From Candidatus Sodalis pierantonius str. SOPE (GTDB lineage: Bacteria > Pseudomonadota > Gammaproteobacteria > Enterobacterales > Enterobacteriaceae), in contig NZ_CP006568.1 of NCBI RefSeq assembly GCF_000517405.1, forward strand, positions 496,001 through 560,000: a stretch of DNA of 64,000 bases, given 5' to 3'. The stretch's first letter is position 1, and every line of letters starts with the position of its first letter. Shown here piece after piece: positions 8,930 to 18,115 of this stretch. Made by a program: the position numbers and the translations under genes. The notes beneath the pieces were generated by a model. That model did no database searches. It saw only the letters and a list, made by a program, of their open reading frames with translations, and had not been told where the DNA came from.

Positions 8930-9582
8930 ATGCGTGTCGTGTTGGTTCCGATGGAAGGCGTGCTTGACGTGCTGGTCCGCGAGCTGTTGTGCGAAATAAA
9001 TGATTACGATTTGTGCATCACCGAATTTTTGCGGGTGGTGGATGGTCTGCTGCCGGAAAAATCCTTTTACCGACTCTGCCCTGAATTGCGCCGAGACAGC
9101 CGGACGCCTGACGGCACCCCCGTGCGGGTGCAACTGCTGGGTCAAAGCCCGCCTTGGCTGGCGGAAAATGCCTGGCGCGCGGCGGCGCTGGGATCCTGGG
9201 GTGTCGATCTCAACTGCGGCTGCCCGTCGAAAACCGTCAACGGTAGCGGAGGCGGAGCGGGCAATCGTGCCTGTCGGTTTCCGGTTGCCAGTCGCTGATG
9301 ATTGGCCGCGGCGCGCTCAGCGTGCCCAACCTGAGCCGGGTGGTCAAAGACCAAGCGCCGCCGCTGTGCTGGTCTCAGGTCGTCGCACTGCTGCAAAAAT
9401 ACAGCCGCATGGAAAAACAGGGCGATACCGGCCTGTATCATGTCGCGCGCATCAAGCAGTGGCTTAACTATTTGCGCAAGCACTATCCCGAAGCCGGCGA
9501 GCTGTTTAGCACGCTGCGCGCGCTGAAAACCTCTTCGGCGATAGGTGATGTGCTCTGCCGCCTTTCCGGCCAAGCGCAATGA
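8930..9582 (+). pseudogene. dusC: dusC, tRNA-dihydrouridine(16) synthase, internal deletion
   Basis: DusC reduces uridine 16 of tRNA using FMN. The first 110 residues align with E. coli DusC, including the FMN-site start MRVVLVPMEGVLD and the catalytic cysteine motif NCGCPSKTVNGSGGG. The sequence then jumps, after a short misread tail and stop at 9298, to MIGRGALSVPNLSRVVK and the C-terminal helical domain, ending at 9582. About 115-120 codons, carrying the FMN-binding lysine and histidine, are missing, and the two halves are separated by a stop. Confidence 0.92.
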
Positions 9583-9701
9583 CTTTCTGCCGCAGGCAAA
9601 CACCCCTTTCCTGACCTGCGTCAACGCCGGCCGCTATCCTTTACTACGTTGAGAGCGCGGCATTGCCGCGGTCATCGGTCTTGCTTGTTCAAAGGACGAT
9701 C

Positions 9702-10568
9702 ATGAAAGATAACGCGTTGCGCAAGACAGTCATTTTGCTGAATTTTCCCCTACAACTCCCCGGTTTGGAGATTTCACTGCTGTTTCGTCCCGCCACGGAT
9801 AAAGCGCAGCACAATGTGTGCTATACCGATTACACCTCGGCGGAGGATTCCCGACAAAAACATGCGCATTATGAACACGATGACATCGTCGACATTGATT
9901 TTATCTGGCATCCCCACGCCACGCTGGAAAGCTGTGTACCGGGGCACCAGCGGTTCGACTGGGCGGTGGCCTCGCACGTTCTGGAGCATGTCCCGGACCC
10001 TCTGGGGTGGATATTGGAGGTGCTGGCGGTACTCAACGACGGGGCGATTTTTTCACTGGTGCTGCCCAATAAACGGTATTGTTTTGACCGGTTTCGTCAA
10101 ATCAGCAGCGCGGCGCAGTGGTTGCAATGGTGGTTGACCCGCCAGCGAATACCGGCGCCGCAGCAGCTGTATGATTTCCTGCGCAATTGCACCTCCGACG
10201 ACGGCGAGATGTACGAGCGATTGAAAGATTTGACCCCCGAAGCCTACCAAAACACCCGCTGCCCGCATTATACGCAGCAGCAAGCGTTGGAATTCGTGTT
10301 GAACGCCTGGACGATCGGCCACTATTTTGATGCCCATTGCCCGGTTTTCACCCCCGAGAGCGCCGCGGCCTCTGCTGGTGGGCGGGCGTTTGGCTCACCG
10401 CGTGCCGAAACGGGATTGCTTCTTATCCCGCCATCCGCCGCTAGCCGGTCGAGGGTGAGCGTCATCTCCCGGCAGTCAAAGAAAGGACCGCGATCATTCC
10501 CGCCTTCGCCGGCCGCCGCCAGCGGCGCGCACGGCGGCTCTGTTTTCACGCTAGTGTGTCGTCCATGA
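9702..10568 (+). CDS. SAM-methyltransferase-like protein, probably with a frameshifted C-terminus
   Basis: I do not recognise a named orthologue. The centre FDWAVASHVLEHVPDPLGW, then VLPNKRYCFDRFR, is typical of class I methyltransferase-type 11/23 domains associated with cell-surface glycosylation genes, but the usual N-terminal SAM-binding glycine motif is not evident. The start ATG at 9702 is preceded by AAAGGACGATC; an in-frame TTG 13 codons earlier has no such site. After HCPVFTPES near residue 222 the sequence turns into low-complexity S/A/P/R codons that look out of frame, so the last 65 residues may be an artefact of a frameshift. The gene stands alone. Confidence 0.55.
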   Translation: MKDNALRKTVILLNFPLQLPGLEISLLFRPATDKAQHNVCYTDYTSAEDSRQKHAHYEHDDIVDIDFIWHPHATLESCVPGHQRFDWAVASHVLEHVPDPLGWILEVLAVLNDGAIFSLVLPNKRYCFDRFRQISSAAQWLQWWLTRQRIPAPQQLYDFLRNCTSDDGEMYERLKDLTPEAYQNTRCPHYTQQQALEFVLNAWTIGHYFDAHCPVFTPESAAASAGGRAFGSPRAETGLLLIPPSAASRSRVSVISRQSKKGPRSFPPSPAAASGAHGGSVFTLVCRP

Positions 10569-10773
10569 GATAGCGTAAAACAGCGCCCATAGCATTTTCT
10601 TATGACCAGACAGAATAATGTTATGCGCTTAAGTACGTAGTGGCGGCGAGGATCCTGTGTAACACTCTGATTCCTGGCGGAAGTGCTGTGAACGGGGCGT
10701 GCCGTCCCACCATCAATCACGCCCAGGAAGGGTGTTAGCGCTCAGGTGATAATAAGATCGATAAGGAAAACCG

Positions 10774-11601
10774 ATGGCTTATTTTAGGCAGAACTCCAGG
10801 TTAACCAGAGCGGCGGGCGCCCTGCTAATGTTAAGTCTCGCTCCCTTGGCGGCGCGGGCGGATCAGTTGGCGGATATTCAGCGCACGGGGGTAGTGCGCG
10901 TCGCCACCTTTGACGCCAATCCGCCGTTTGGCGCCATTGATGCCAAAACCCATCGTATTGTTGGCTATGACGTGGATTTCGCCTGCGCCATCGCCGATGC
11001 GCTCGGCGTAAAACTGGCGCTGGTGCCCACCAATCCCGCCAACCGCATTCCTCTGCTGCAGTCCGGCAAGGCCGATCTGATTATTGCCGATATTACGATT
11101 ACGCCTGAACGGGCACAGGTGATTGATTTCTCGATCCCGTACTTTGTCACCGGTCAGCAATTCCTGGTGCCGGCCGCCTCGTCGGATAAGCTGGAGGACT
11201 ATGCTTCGGCCAGGATCGGCGCCGTGAAGGGCACAACCGGCGAACAGGCGCTGCATCACCGTTTTCCCAACGCCCGGGTACTGGCCTATGACGATATTCC
11301 GCTGGCGCTGTCGGCGCTGCGCAACGGCAATGTCAAAGCCATCACCCAGGACAGCACCATTCTGGCCGGGCTGTTGGCCGGCGCGCCGGATAAGGCGAAC
11401 TACAAGATTTTGCCGGCGTTGCTAAGCGCGGAGCAAATTGGCATCGGCGTTAAAAAAGGCGAGGGCGTGCTGTTGAATGCAGTCAATCAGCAGCTTATCG
11501 CGCTTGAACATAGCGGGGAGGCACAGCGGATTTACAACAGCTGGTTTGGACCGCAATCCCCGGCGCCGCAACCGCGGTCGTTCACCATCACCTCCCATTA
11601 A
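10774..11601 (+). CDS. amino-acid ABC transporter substrate-binding protein (family 3)
   Basis: Periplasmic binding protein of the polar amino acid (PAAT) importer class. A signal peptide is clear (hydrophobic LTRAAGALLMLSLAPLAARA, cleavage after ARA), followed by the family-3 features GVVRVATFDANPPFG, GYDVDFACAIADALGVKL, and GKADLIIADITITPERAQVIDFS. The 275 residues are full length and undamaged. It is the first gene of a four-gene operon (binding protein, ATPase, two permeases) with overlaps of a few bases between later genes. The ligand cannot be read from sequence; glutamate/aspartate-type permeases downstream suggest an acidic or polar amino acid. Confidence 0.88.
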   Translation: MAYFRQNSRLTRAAGALLMLSLAPLAARADQLADIQRTGVVRVATFDANPPFGAIDAKTHRIVGYDVDFACAIADALGVKLALVPTNPANRIPLLQSGKADLIIADITITPERAQVIDFSIPYFVTGQQFLVPAASSDKLEDYASARIGAVKGTTGEQALHHRFPNARVLAYDDIPLALSALRNGNVKAITQDSTILAGLLAGAPDKANYKILPALLSAEQIGIGVKKGEGVLLNAVNQQLIALEHSGEAQRIYNSWFGPQSPAPQPRSFTITSH

Positions 11602-11612
11602 CAGGCGGTGCC

Positions 11613-12434
11613 GTGGTGAAGTCATTATATGTCCCGGCGGCAACGTTGCCGCCGGGGGCGGGCGATGTTCCGGTAGCGGTGGAGTTTCGCCGGGTAAGTA
11701 AAGTTTTCGGTCAGCAGCCGGTGCTGCGGGATATCAATTTCCACGTTAACGCAGGGGAAGTGGTGGCGATCTGCGGGCCGTCAGGCTCCGGTAAGTCCAC
11801 CCTGATCCGCCTTATCAATCAGCTTGAAACCCTGAGCAGCGGCGAGATTCTTGTTCACCAGCGCGCCACCGCCGGACTGCGCGGCCGACGGCTGCGGGCG
11901 CTGCGTACCGGCATCGGTTTCGTCTTCCAGCAGTTTAATCTCTATAGCCATCTGACCGCGCTGGATAATGTCGCGCTGGCCCTTATCAAAATTCAGAAGT
12001 TGAGCGTGGCCGCGGCGCATCAGCACGCGCGCGAGAAGCTGCGCCAGGTCGGATTGGCGGACAAGGCGCAGCATTTCCCTCATCAGCTTTCGGGAGGCCA
12101 GCAGCAGCGGGTGGCTATCGCGCGCGCGTTGGCCACCGACGCCGATATTATTTTGTTCGATGAACCTACCTCGGCGCTGGATCCCGAGATGATCGGCGAA
12201 GTGTTGGTGGTGATGCGCGATTTGGCGGGCAACGGGATGACCATGATGGTCGTCACCCATGAGATGCAGTTCGCCCGTGAGATAGCCGATCGGGTGGTCT
12301 TCATGGACGGCGGCGAGATCCTCGAACAGGCCGAGCCGGCGCTATTCTTCACCCGGCCGCAGCATCCCCGCGCCCAACGTTTTCTGGAAAGGGTACTATC
12401 GCCGCTCGGCGTCGGGGAGCCGACGCCGTTATGA
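11613..12434 (+). CDS. amino-acid ABC transporter ATP-binding protein
   Basis: ATPase of the importer. Walker A GPSGSGKST, Q-loop FVFQQFNLYSHLTALDN, signature LSGGQQQRVAIARAL, Walker B ILFDEPTSALDPEM and the H-loop VVTHEM are all present in the 273-residue product. The start is set at GTG 11613; a GTG three bases later and the lack of a strong ribosome site leave the first 20 residues uncertain (family homology begins at VEFRRVSKVFG). The stop overlaps the next start as ATGA. Confidence 0.9.
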   Translation: MVKSLYVPAATLPPGAGDVPVAVEFRRVSKVFGQQPVLRDINFHVNAGEVVAICGPSGSGKSTLIRLINQLETLSSGEILVHQRATAGLRGRRLRALRTGIGFVFQQFNLYSHLTALDNVALALIKIQKLSVAAAHQHAREKLRQVGLADKAQHFPHQLSGGQQQRVAIARALATDADIILFDEPTSALDPEMIGEVLVVMRDLAGNGMTMMVVTHEMQFAREIADRVVFMDGGEILEQAEPALFFTRPQHPRAQRFLERVLSPLGVGEPTPL

Positions 12435-13186
12435 TTTGGCATCCTGATTGGGCCGGCGTGCTGAGCGGCCAGCCGTTGGCGTGGATTGGTACCGGCTTTG
12501 TCACTACCTTGCTGGTGACGCTGGTGGGGTCGCTTTTGACGACGGTGATTCTGCTGCTCTTGGCGCTGCGCATGATGCCGGGCCGTAGCGGGCGGTTGCT
12601 GGTGGCGGGCTGGGTTTCGCTTTTTCGCAACACGCCTTTGCTGGTACAGCTGTTTTTTTGGTATTTTGCCGCCTGGAGCGCGCTGCCGGTCGGATGGCGC
12701 GACTATTTGGCCGACGACCACCGCTGGGCGACACTGCCCGGTAATCTTCCTTGGCTGACGCCGGAATTTATCTGCGCCGCCTGGGGCTTGGCGGTGTTCA
12801 GCGCGGCTTACCTGCTTGAAGAGTTGCAGGCGGGGCTTAACGCCCTGTCGGCGGGGCAGCGCGAAGCGGCGATCGCGCAAGGTTTCAGCCGCCTGGCAAT
12901 GCTGCGTTACATCCTGTTGCCGCAGGGGGTGCGCAACGCTTGGCAGCCCCTGGTTGGGCAATACCTCAACTTGATGAAGCTCTCCTCCCTGGCCTCCGCC
13001 ATCGGCTTTGGCGAGTTGACTTATTACATCAGCCAGATTGAAAGTTACAATGCCCACGCGCTGGAGGGGGTCGCCGTCGGTACGGCGCTGTATTTGCTGC
13101 TGGGGCTGGCGATGGGCGCAATCTTGCTGCGGCTGGGCCCACGGCCTCCCGCGCACGGTGCGCGGGAGGCCGGTCATGAACTTTAA
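12431..13186 (+). CDS. amino-acid ABC transporter permease (GltJ-like)
   Basis: Inner-membrane permease with the HisMQ/GltJK architecture: N-terminal hydrophobic helices, the segment SLFRNTPLLVQLFFWYF, and the EAA coupling loop QREAAIAQGFSRLAMLRYILLPQ that docks on the ATPase. The longer periplasmic insertion (VGWRDYLADDHRWATL) resembles GltJ rather than GltK. 251 residues, intact, translationally coupled to the ATPase by an ATGA overlap. Confidence 0.88.
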   Translation: MIWHPDWAGVLSGQPLAWIGTGFVTTLLVTLVGSLLTTVILLLLALRMMPGRSGRLLVAGWVSLFRNTPLLVQLFFWYFAAWSALPVGWRDYLADDHRWATLPGNLPWLTPEFICAAWGLAVFSAAYLLEELQAGLNALSAGQREAAIAQGFSRLAMLRYILLPQGVRNAWQPLVGQYLNLMKLSSLASAIGFGELTYYISQIESYNAHALEGVAVGTALYLLLGLAMGAILLRLGPRPPAHGAREAGHEL

Positions 13187-13889
13187 TTGGGCGGTGGTGC
13201 AAGATAATATGACGTATCTGCTTTGGGGCATGGTGGCGGAAGGGGAACCCGGCGGCCTGCTGCTGACGATTTTGATAGCGCTTGCTGCGGGCGTCATCGC
13301 CCTGGCGCTGGGTGTGCTGCTGGCGGCGCTGGCCTGGCGTTTCGGCGGCTGGACGCGTCGCTTACTGTTTGTCTGGGCGGATCTTATCCGCGGTATCCCG
13401 CTTATTTTCGTCATTTTCTGGCTCTACTTCCTGCTGCCGGTGGCGTTCGGCCACTCTCTGCCCGGCGCGGTGACCGTCACGCTGGCGCTGGCCTGGTTTA
13501 CCTCCGCGGCGGTCATGCACGCGACGCTGGCCGGTCTGCGGGCCTTGCCGACCGGTCAGGTGGAAGCCGGCCTGGCCAGCGGTCTTAGCCATTGGCACGT
13601 CCTGCGGTTGATTCTGCTGCCCCAGGCCTGGCCGAATTTGTTGCCCTCCTGGACCGGTCTGCTAACGTCGCTGATTAAGGATACGTCGCTGGCGTTTATC
13701 GTCAATGTGCCGGAGCTGACTACCGTGGCAGGCCAGGTCAACAGCCGGCTGCAAATTTATCCGGCCGAAATCTTCTTGCTGGTCGGCGCACTGTATTATG
13801 TTTTGTGCGCCTTGCTTACCGCGTTGGCGGCCTGGTCCGGTCGCAGTGCCGGGCTGCGTCGCGGTGGCGAACGCCGGCTGGGGGCTTAA
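13176..13889 (+). CDS. amino-acid ABC transporter permease (GltK-like)
   Basis: Second permease of the pair. The start ATG at 13176 (MNFNWAVVQDNMTYLLWGM) overlaps the previous gene by 11 bp and fits the family N-terminus; a far upstream in-frame start would duplicate sequence already coding for the first permease. The segment DLIRGIPLIFVIFWLYFLLP and the coupling loop QVEAGLASGLSHWHVLRLILLPQ are present. 237 residues, intact, so the four-gene importer looks functional. Confidence 0.88.
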   Translation: MNFNWAVVQDNMTYLLWGMVAEGEPGGLLLTILIALAAGVIALALGVLLAALAWRFGGWTRRLLFVWADLIRGIPLIFVIFWLYFLLPVAFGHSLPGAVTVTLALAWFTSAAVMHATLAGLRALPTGQVEAGLASGLSHWHVLRLILLPQAWPNLLPSWTGLLTSLIKDTSLAFIVNVPELTTVAGQVNSRLQIYPAEIFLLVGALYYVLCALLTALAAWSGRSAGLRRGGERRLGA

Positions 13890-14076
13890 GGCGAGCGCCG
13901 ACAGTCTGGATGGCGGTGTCGCGGCGCAAGACTTTGGCGCCGGCGCCGTTGTGCGTTACGGCCTTGCCACACCGGCGAACGCGATTGGCGGGAGGCGAAC
14001 GGCGGCCTCGCTTTAGGCAGCGCGGTGCGCTTTGAAGGCAGGCAAGGCGGTGTGCGTTGAGGGCGGTGCTCCGGCG

Positions 14077-14559
14077 CTATTCGTTCGCCTGCAGCCACAG
14101 GCGCAGCAATGCGGTTAACTGCTGGCGCTGCGCCACATCAAGCGGCGCCAGCAGGCGTTGTTCATTCTCTACATGGGCGGTCATGGCGCTGTCGATGAGC
14201 GCCAGCCCGGCATCGGTCAACCCGACTTTGCAGCTGCGGCGATCGTGCTCATGGGGCTGGCGGTAAATCAGCCCGCGCGTGAGCAGCTTGTCCAGCCGCA
14301 CCGACATGGCGCCGGAGGATAACATCAACGTCTGATACAGCCGGGTCGGCGTCACCTCTTCCCCGCTGCGGCGCAGGGTGGCGAGAATATCGAACTCCAC
14401 CGGCTCCAGGCCCGCGCGGGCATGGAGCGCATTGACCTGGGCGCCGATCAGGTTATTCATCCGGGCAAGACGGCCAACCAGACCTATGGGCAGGCAATCC
14501 AAATCCGGGCGCTGGCTGCGCCATTGTTCCAGTACGCGGTCGACGTGATCCTGGTTCAT
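14077..14559 (-). CDS. MarR-family transcriptional regulator (PecS-like)
   Basis: Winged-helix regulator of the MarR family. The start is placed at the second of two adjacent ATGs because GGGGGGAA lies just upstream; the product is then 160 residues. Features are the dimerisation helices around RMNNLIGAQVNAL, the helix-turn-helix FDILATLRRSGEEVTPTRLYQTLMLSSGAMSVRLDKL, and the wing GLIYRQPHEHDRRSCKVGLTDAG. Both ends and the DLD segment resemble Dickeya PecS. It is divergent from a PecM-like DMT exporter, the arrangement of pecS-pecM, where PecS represses both genes and responds to urate. A perfect palindrome lies between them. Confidence 0.85.
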   Translation of the reverse strand: MNQDHVDRVLEQWRSQRPDLDCLPIGLVGRLARMNNLIGAQVNALHARAGLEPVEFDILATLRRSGEEVTPTRLYQTLMLSSGAMSVRLDKLLTRGLIYRQPHEHDRRSCKVGLTDAGLALIDSAMTAHVENEQRLLAPLDVAQRQQLTALLRLWLQANE

Positions 14560-14622
14560 CATTTCCCCCCGACAGTGCAATAACCAAAAGATACTTGAGA
14601 AGCTGAAATGTTTCAAAAATCA

Positions 14623-14640
14623 TATCTTTTATAAAAGATA
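14623..14640. promoter_or_regulatory. palindromic operator candidate for the MarR/PecS-like regulator
   Basis: Perfect 18-bp palindrome TATCTTTTATAAAAGATA in the 98-bp gap between the divergent regulator and exporter genes, 17 bp before the exporter start. The half-site AAAGATAC also occurs at 14588-14595, next to the regulator start. MarR proteins bind palindromes of this size, so autoregulation plus exporter repression is likely. Confidence 0.6.
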
Positions 14641-14657
14641 CTTTTTGGAAAGATAAC

Positions 14658-15569
14658 ATGCCTATTCTCCTCGCCTTGCTTGCCCCGATACTGTGGGGCA
14701 GTACCTACGCGACGGTCAGATTGTTTTTGCAAGAACAATCTCCCGTCTGGGTGGCGGTCTGGCGCGCGCTACCGGCCGGTATCCTGCTGTTGATGATTCA
14801 TCCCACCAAACCGCCGCTGCCGGCGAAAAAAATGCTGGCGCTAAGCTTTTGCAATATTGCGGCCTTTTTTCTGCTGCTTTTGATCGCTGCCTACCGGTTA
14901 CCGGGATCGATTGCCGGCACGTTAAACGCCACCATGCCGCTGCAGGTGATGCTGCTACGCTGGCTGCAGGAAGGAAAAAGGCCGTCGTGGTGGATGGCGC
15001 TGCTGTCATTGGCCGAGATTGCCGGCGTGGCGTTATTACTTAATCCCTCGTCGTCGCCGGATCCGGTCGGGGTCGCGGCGGCACTGGCGGCGACGCTGTT
15101 GATTGCGCAGTCCACGCTGTGGATGAGTCGCTGGCAATATCGGGATGCGCTGGCGCTGACCGCCTGGCAACTGCTGCTCGGCGGCATGATGTTGCTGCCG
15201 GTAGCGCTGGCGCTGGCGGGGCCGTCGGCCCTGCCGCGGCCGCACGCCTGGCCGGGACTTATTTGGCTGGTGCTGGCCAACAGCGCGCTGGCGTATTGGT
15301 GCTGGGTATGGGCGCTGAACCGCTTTGGCCCCGCGGTGATGTCGATAGTGTCGTTACTTAATCCGCTGAGCGCGGTGTTGCTGGGGGTCATGCTGTTGCC
15401 GGAGCGGTTATCGTGGCCGCAGTGGCTCGGTATCGCACTGATTTTGTTTGCCGTGCTGTTGATGAAAATTCCCACTGCGCTGCGCCGACCGGTGCGCGCT
15501 AAAGCGGCCAGGGGCGTACCGCCAGCCGCCGTGGCGGACAGGCCTGAGGGCAGCCCCGAGCAGCGGTGA
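14658..15569 (+). CDS. EamA/DMT-family exporter (PecM-like)
   Basis: Ten-helix drug/metabolite transporter with two EamA repeats; 303 residues. Diagnostic segments are PILWGSTYATVRLFL at the N-terminus, LPGSIAGTLNATMPLQVMLL in repeat one, and ANSALAYWCWVWALNRFGP and SLLNPLSAVLLGVMLLPERL in repeat two. It is closest by eye to PecM of Dickeya, an exporter linked to the blue pigment indigoidine; the substrate here is unknown. The C-terminal 30 residues (RRPVRAKAARGVPPAAVADR) are hydrophilic and rich in Arg/Ala/Pro, possibly read-through into decayed sequence. Confidence 0.85.
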   Translation: MPILLALLAPILWGSTYATVRLFLQEQSPVWVAVWRALPAGILLLMIHPTKPPLPAKKMLALSFCNIAAFFLLLLIAAYRLPGSIAGTLNATMPLQVMLLRWLQEGKRPSWWMALLSLAEIAGVALLLNPSSSPDPVGVAAALAATLLIAQSTLWMSRWQYRDALALTAWQLLLGGMMLLPVALALAGPSALPRPHAWPGLIWLVLANSALAYWCWVWALNRFGPAVMSIVSLLNPLSAVLLGVMLLPERLSWPQWLGIALILFAVLLMKIPTALRRPVRAKAARGVPPAAVADRPEGSPEQR

Positions 15570-15612
15570 TAGCAACGGCGCGGGGCTGTTCTATCTCCTG
15601 GTCGGCGTCGGC

Positions 15613-17567
15613 GTGATAGGGGCAGGCTACATGACCAGCGAACGTCTGTACGTTCAGCATGCACCGCTGCCGGCTGCGGCGGCGGCGACCGAGACAGACA
15701 GGACCGGGCGCAATGAGTGGCGCCACTATGATCGCACCCCCGCCTGGGCGATCCACACCGACGATGTCATGCAGCCGGGGGAAGATAAAAAAGGGCGCGA
15801 ATTCAATTTTGAGGCTACCCCGATTAAAGTGGCCAATCGGCTTTATCTCTGTACGCCGCACCGGCGGGTGCTGGTGCTGAATGCGACCACCGGTAAAACC
15901 CTCTGGACCTACGATCCCCACAACGACACCCGCGCCAACGAGTATCTTGCCTGTCGCGGGGTGCCTATTACCAATCGCCCACCCCGCCAATGCCCCCTGC
16001 GATCGGCGCATTATCAGCACCACCGCCGATGCCAAACTCATCGCGCTTGATGCCGACACGGGGCGGTTGTGTCAGGATTTCGGGGCAGGGGGCCGCGTGA
16101 ACCTGACCGATTTAATGGGCAAGGTTCCGCCGGGCTTTCATTTCATCACCTCACAGCCCCTGGTGGTGAACGATCGCGTCGTGCTGGGCGGCAGGATCTA
16201 TGATAATCAGGCGCGCGGCGAGCCGTCCGGCGTGGTGCGCGCCTTTGATCCCCAAAGCGGCAAATTGGCTTGGGCATGGGATATGGGCCGCAGCGATCCC
16301 ACCGCGCCGCTGAAACCCGGCGAAACTTACACCCGCGGCACGCCGAATGGCTGGCGCGGACCCGGCGCTGGGGCTGGTCTATATCCCCCTGGGGAACGCC
16401 ACGCCGGATTATTACGGCGCACAGCGTCGGCCGTTTGATGACAAGTATTCCAGCGCTATCGTGGCGCTGGACTTGGCGACGGGGAGAGAGCGTTGGCATT
16501 TCCAGACCGTCCATCATGATGTGTGGGATTTTGATTTGCCCATCGGGCCTTTGCTGGTGGATCTGCCCCAGCCCGGGGGAGGGACGGTGCCCGCGCTGGT
16601 GCAGACCACCAAAATGGGCCAATTGTTTCTGCTGGATAGGCGTACCGGCAAACCGTTGGCGCAGGTCGAGGAGCGGCCGGTGCCGCAGGCGGATCCGTTC
16701 CCGGGAGAGCGTCTATCGCCCACCCAGCCCTACTCCACCAGCATGCCAACGTTCGCGCCCGCCAATTTGACCGAAAAGGATTTATGGGGCGCTACGCCGT
16801 TCGATCAGCTTTGGTGCCGCGTGCAGTTCCGCCGGTTCGGTTATCAGGGGCAATACACGCCGCCGGGGCTGGGAACCCGTATCGCTTATCCGGCGTTTGA
16901 CGGGGTGATGGATTGGTTCGGCGCCTCGATTGACCCGGCGCGTCACGTGCTTATCGCCAATACCAGCTATATCCCGTTTATCGCCGAGGGCGTCACCGAG
17001 CAAAAAGCGTTACGCCGCGGGTTGATGCAACCCTGGGCCGGTTGGGAAAGTAATCAGCCGTATCCCAAACCGAAGGAGTTCGCGGTGGGGCCGCAGTACG
17101 GTACGCCTTATGCCGAGATTGTGCGTTCCTGGCTATCGCCCCTTGGTGAGCCCTGCAATGCGCCACCCTGGGGTAAACTGGCGGCGATTGATTTGCAAAG
17201 CCGAAAAATCAGCTGGGAGCGGCCGGTGGGCACCACTCGCGATATGAATATTTTGAATACCCATACCAATGCGGTGCTGCCGACGGGGATCTTTACCATG
17301 GGCGGCAATATTATCACCGCGGGCGGGCTGATTTTTATGGGCGCCACCGCCGACGACTATCTGCGCGCTTTCGACGAAGCCAGCGGCAAAGAGCTGTGGC
17401 GCGGCCGCCTGCCGGCCGGCGGGCAGGCGACGCCCATCACTTATTTGGGCGCCGACGGTTGCCAGTATGTGGTGATTGCCGCCGGGGGACACGGCGGGCT
17501 CGGCACCCGCACCGGCGACAGCGTCGTGGCCTGGGCGCTGCCCACTCGCCGCGCCGCAGGGAAATGA
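15613..17567 (+). pseudogene. membrane-bound PQQ-dependent dehydrogenase (glucose dehydrogenase type), broken
   Basis: Homologue of the quinoprotein glucose/quinate dehydrogenase family (E. coli Gcd), which oxidises sugars or polyols at the periplasmic face and passes electrons to ubiquinone. Only the last part of the N-terminal membrane anchor survives (hydrophobic GLFYLLVGVGVIGAG just before the start). The propeller is spread over three frames: NEWRHYDRTP to NEYLACRGV, then DAKLIALDADTGRLCQDFG to TYTRGTPNG, then LGLVYIPLGNATPDYYG to the end, including QTVHHDVWDFDLP, GATPFDQLWCR and GGQATPITY. Breaks fall near 15965 and 16350, and a segment after the first propeller blade is missing. PQQ synthesis genes are not in the window. 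Confidence 0.88.
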
Positions 17568-18115
17568 CGGCGCGGCGGACGCCGGTTACGCTCGGGGACG
17601 CCGGCGCAAACGGGCCACGCGGGCTGATGCGTTGGGGCCTATCACGGCACGGCGTGCGGCTTAGGCGCCGTATCGCTGGCGTTTTGCGCCGCGCAGGGGC
17701 GATACGGAGGCGTTATCCGTTATCCCCAGCGGTGATCCTTTAAACGATTAGGGTTAGGTGAACTGCAGATCGGGCGGCGTGTTGGCCATCATAAACAGCA
17801 TACCTTGCTTCATGCTTTCCCACATTTCGTGGCGAATCATCAGCAACTGCGCCAGGGTAATCCCCAGCAGCCCGGTGACAAACCAGCACGCCATACCGAT
17901 GCCCACGCCGGTGAAAATAAACGCCGTCGCGTTGCGGCTGGACCGGTTGCTGGTTCCGGTCACATCCGATCACTGATTCCGATTTCACCCGATCACTAAT
18001 TCTGATTTCATCCGATCACTGATTCCGGTCGCCCGATCAGCGATTCCGATTCTGTCCGATCGCTCATCTTCTGTTCCGCCATACTCTGGAGACTTTTAGC
18101 TTCCGGGGGCATGGC

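Noticed and set aside
12083..13414. 443-codon open frame on the minus strand across the amino acid importer
   Set aside because: It is antisense to an ATPase and two permeases with full family motifs; its translation is rich in Q, R and P without any domain, as expected of a GC-rich shadow frame.
17948..18110. Regularly spaced repeats CCGATCACTGATTCCG as a CRISPR or iteron origin
   Set aside because: They are the multiple transposase-binding repeats of the IS21 end; identical sets occur at the ends of copies 2 and 3 and nowhere else in the window.
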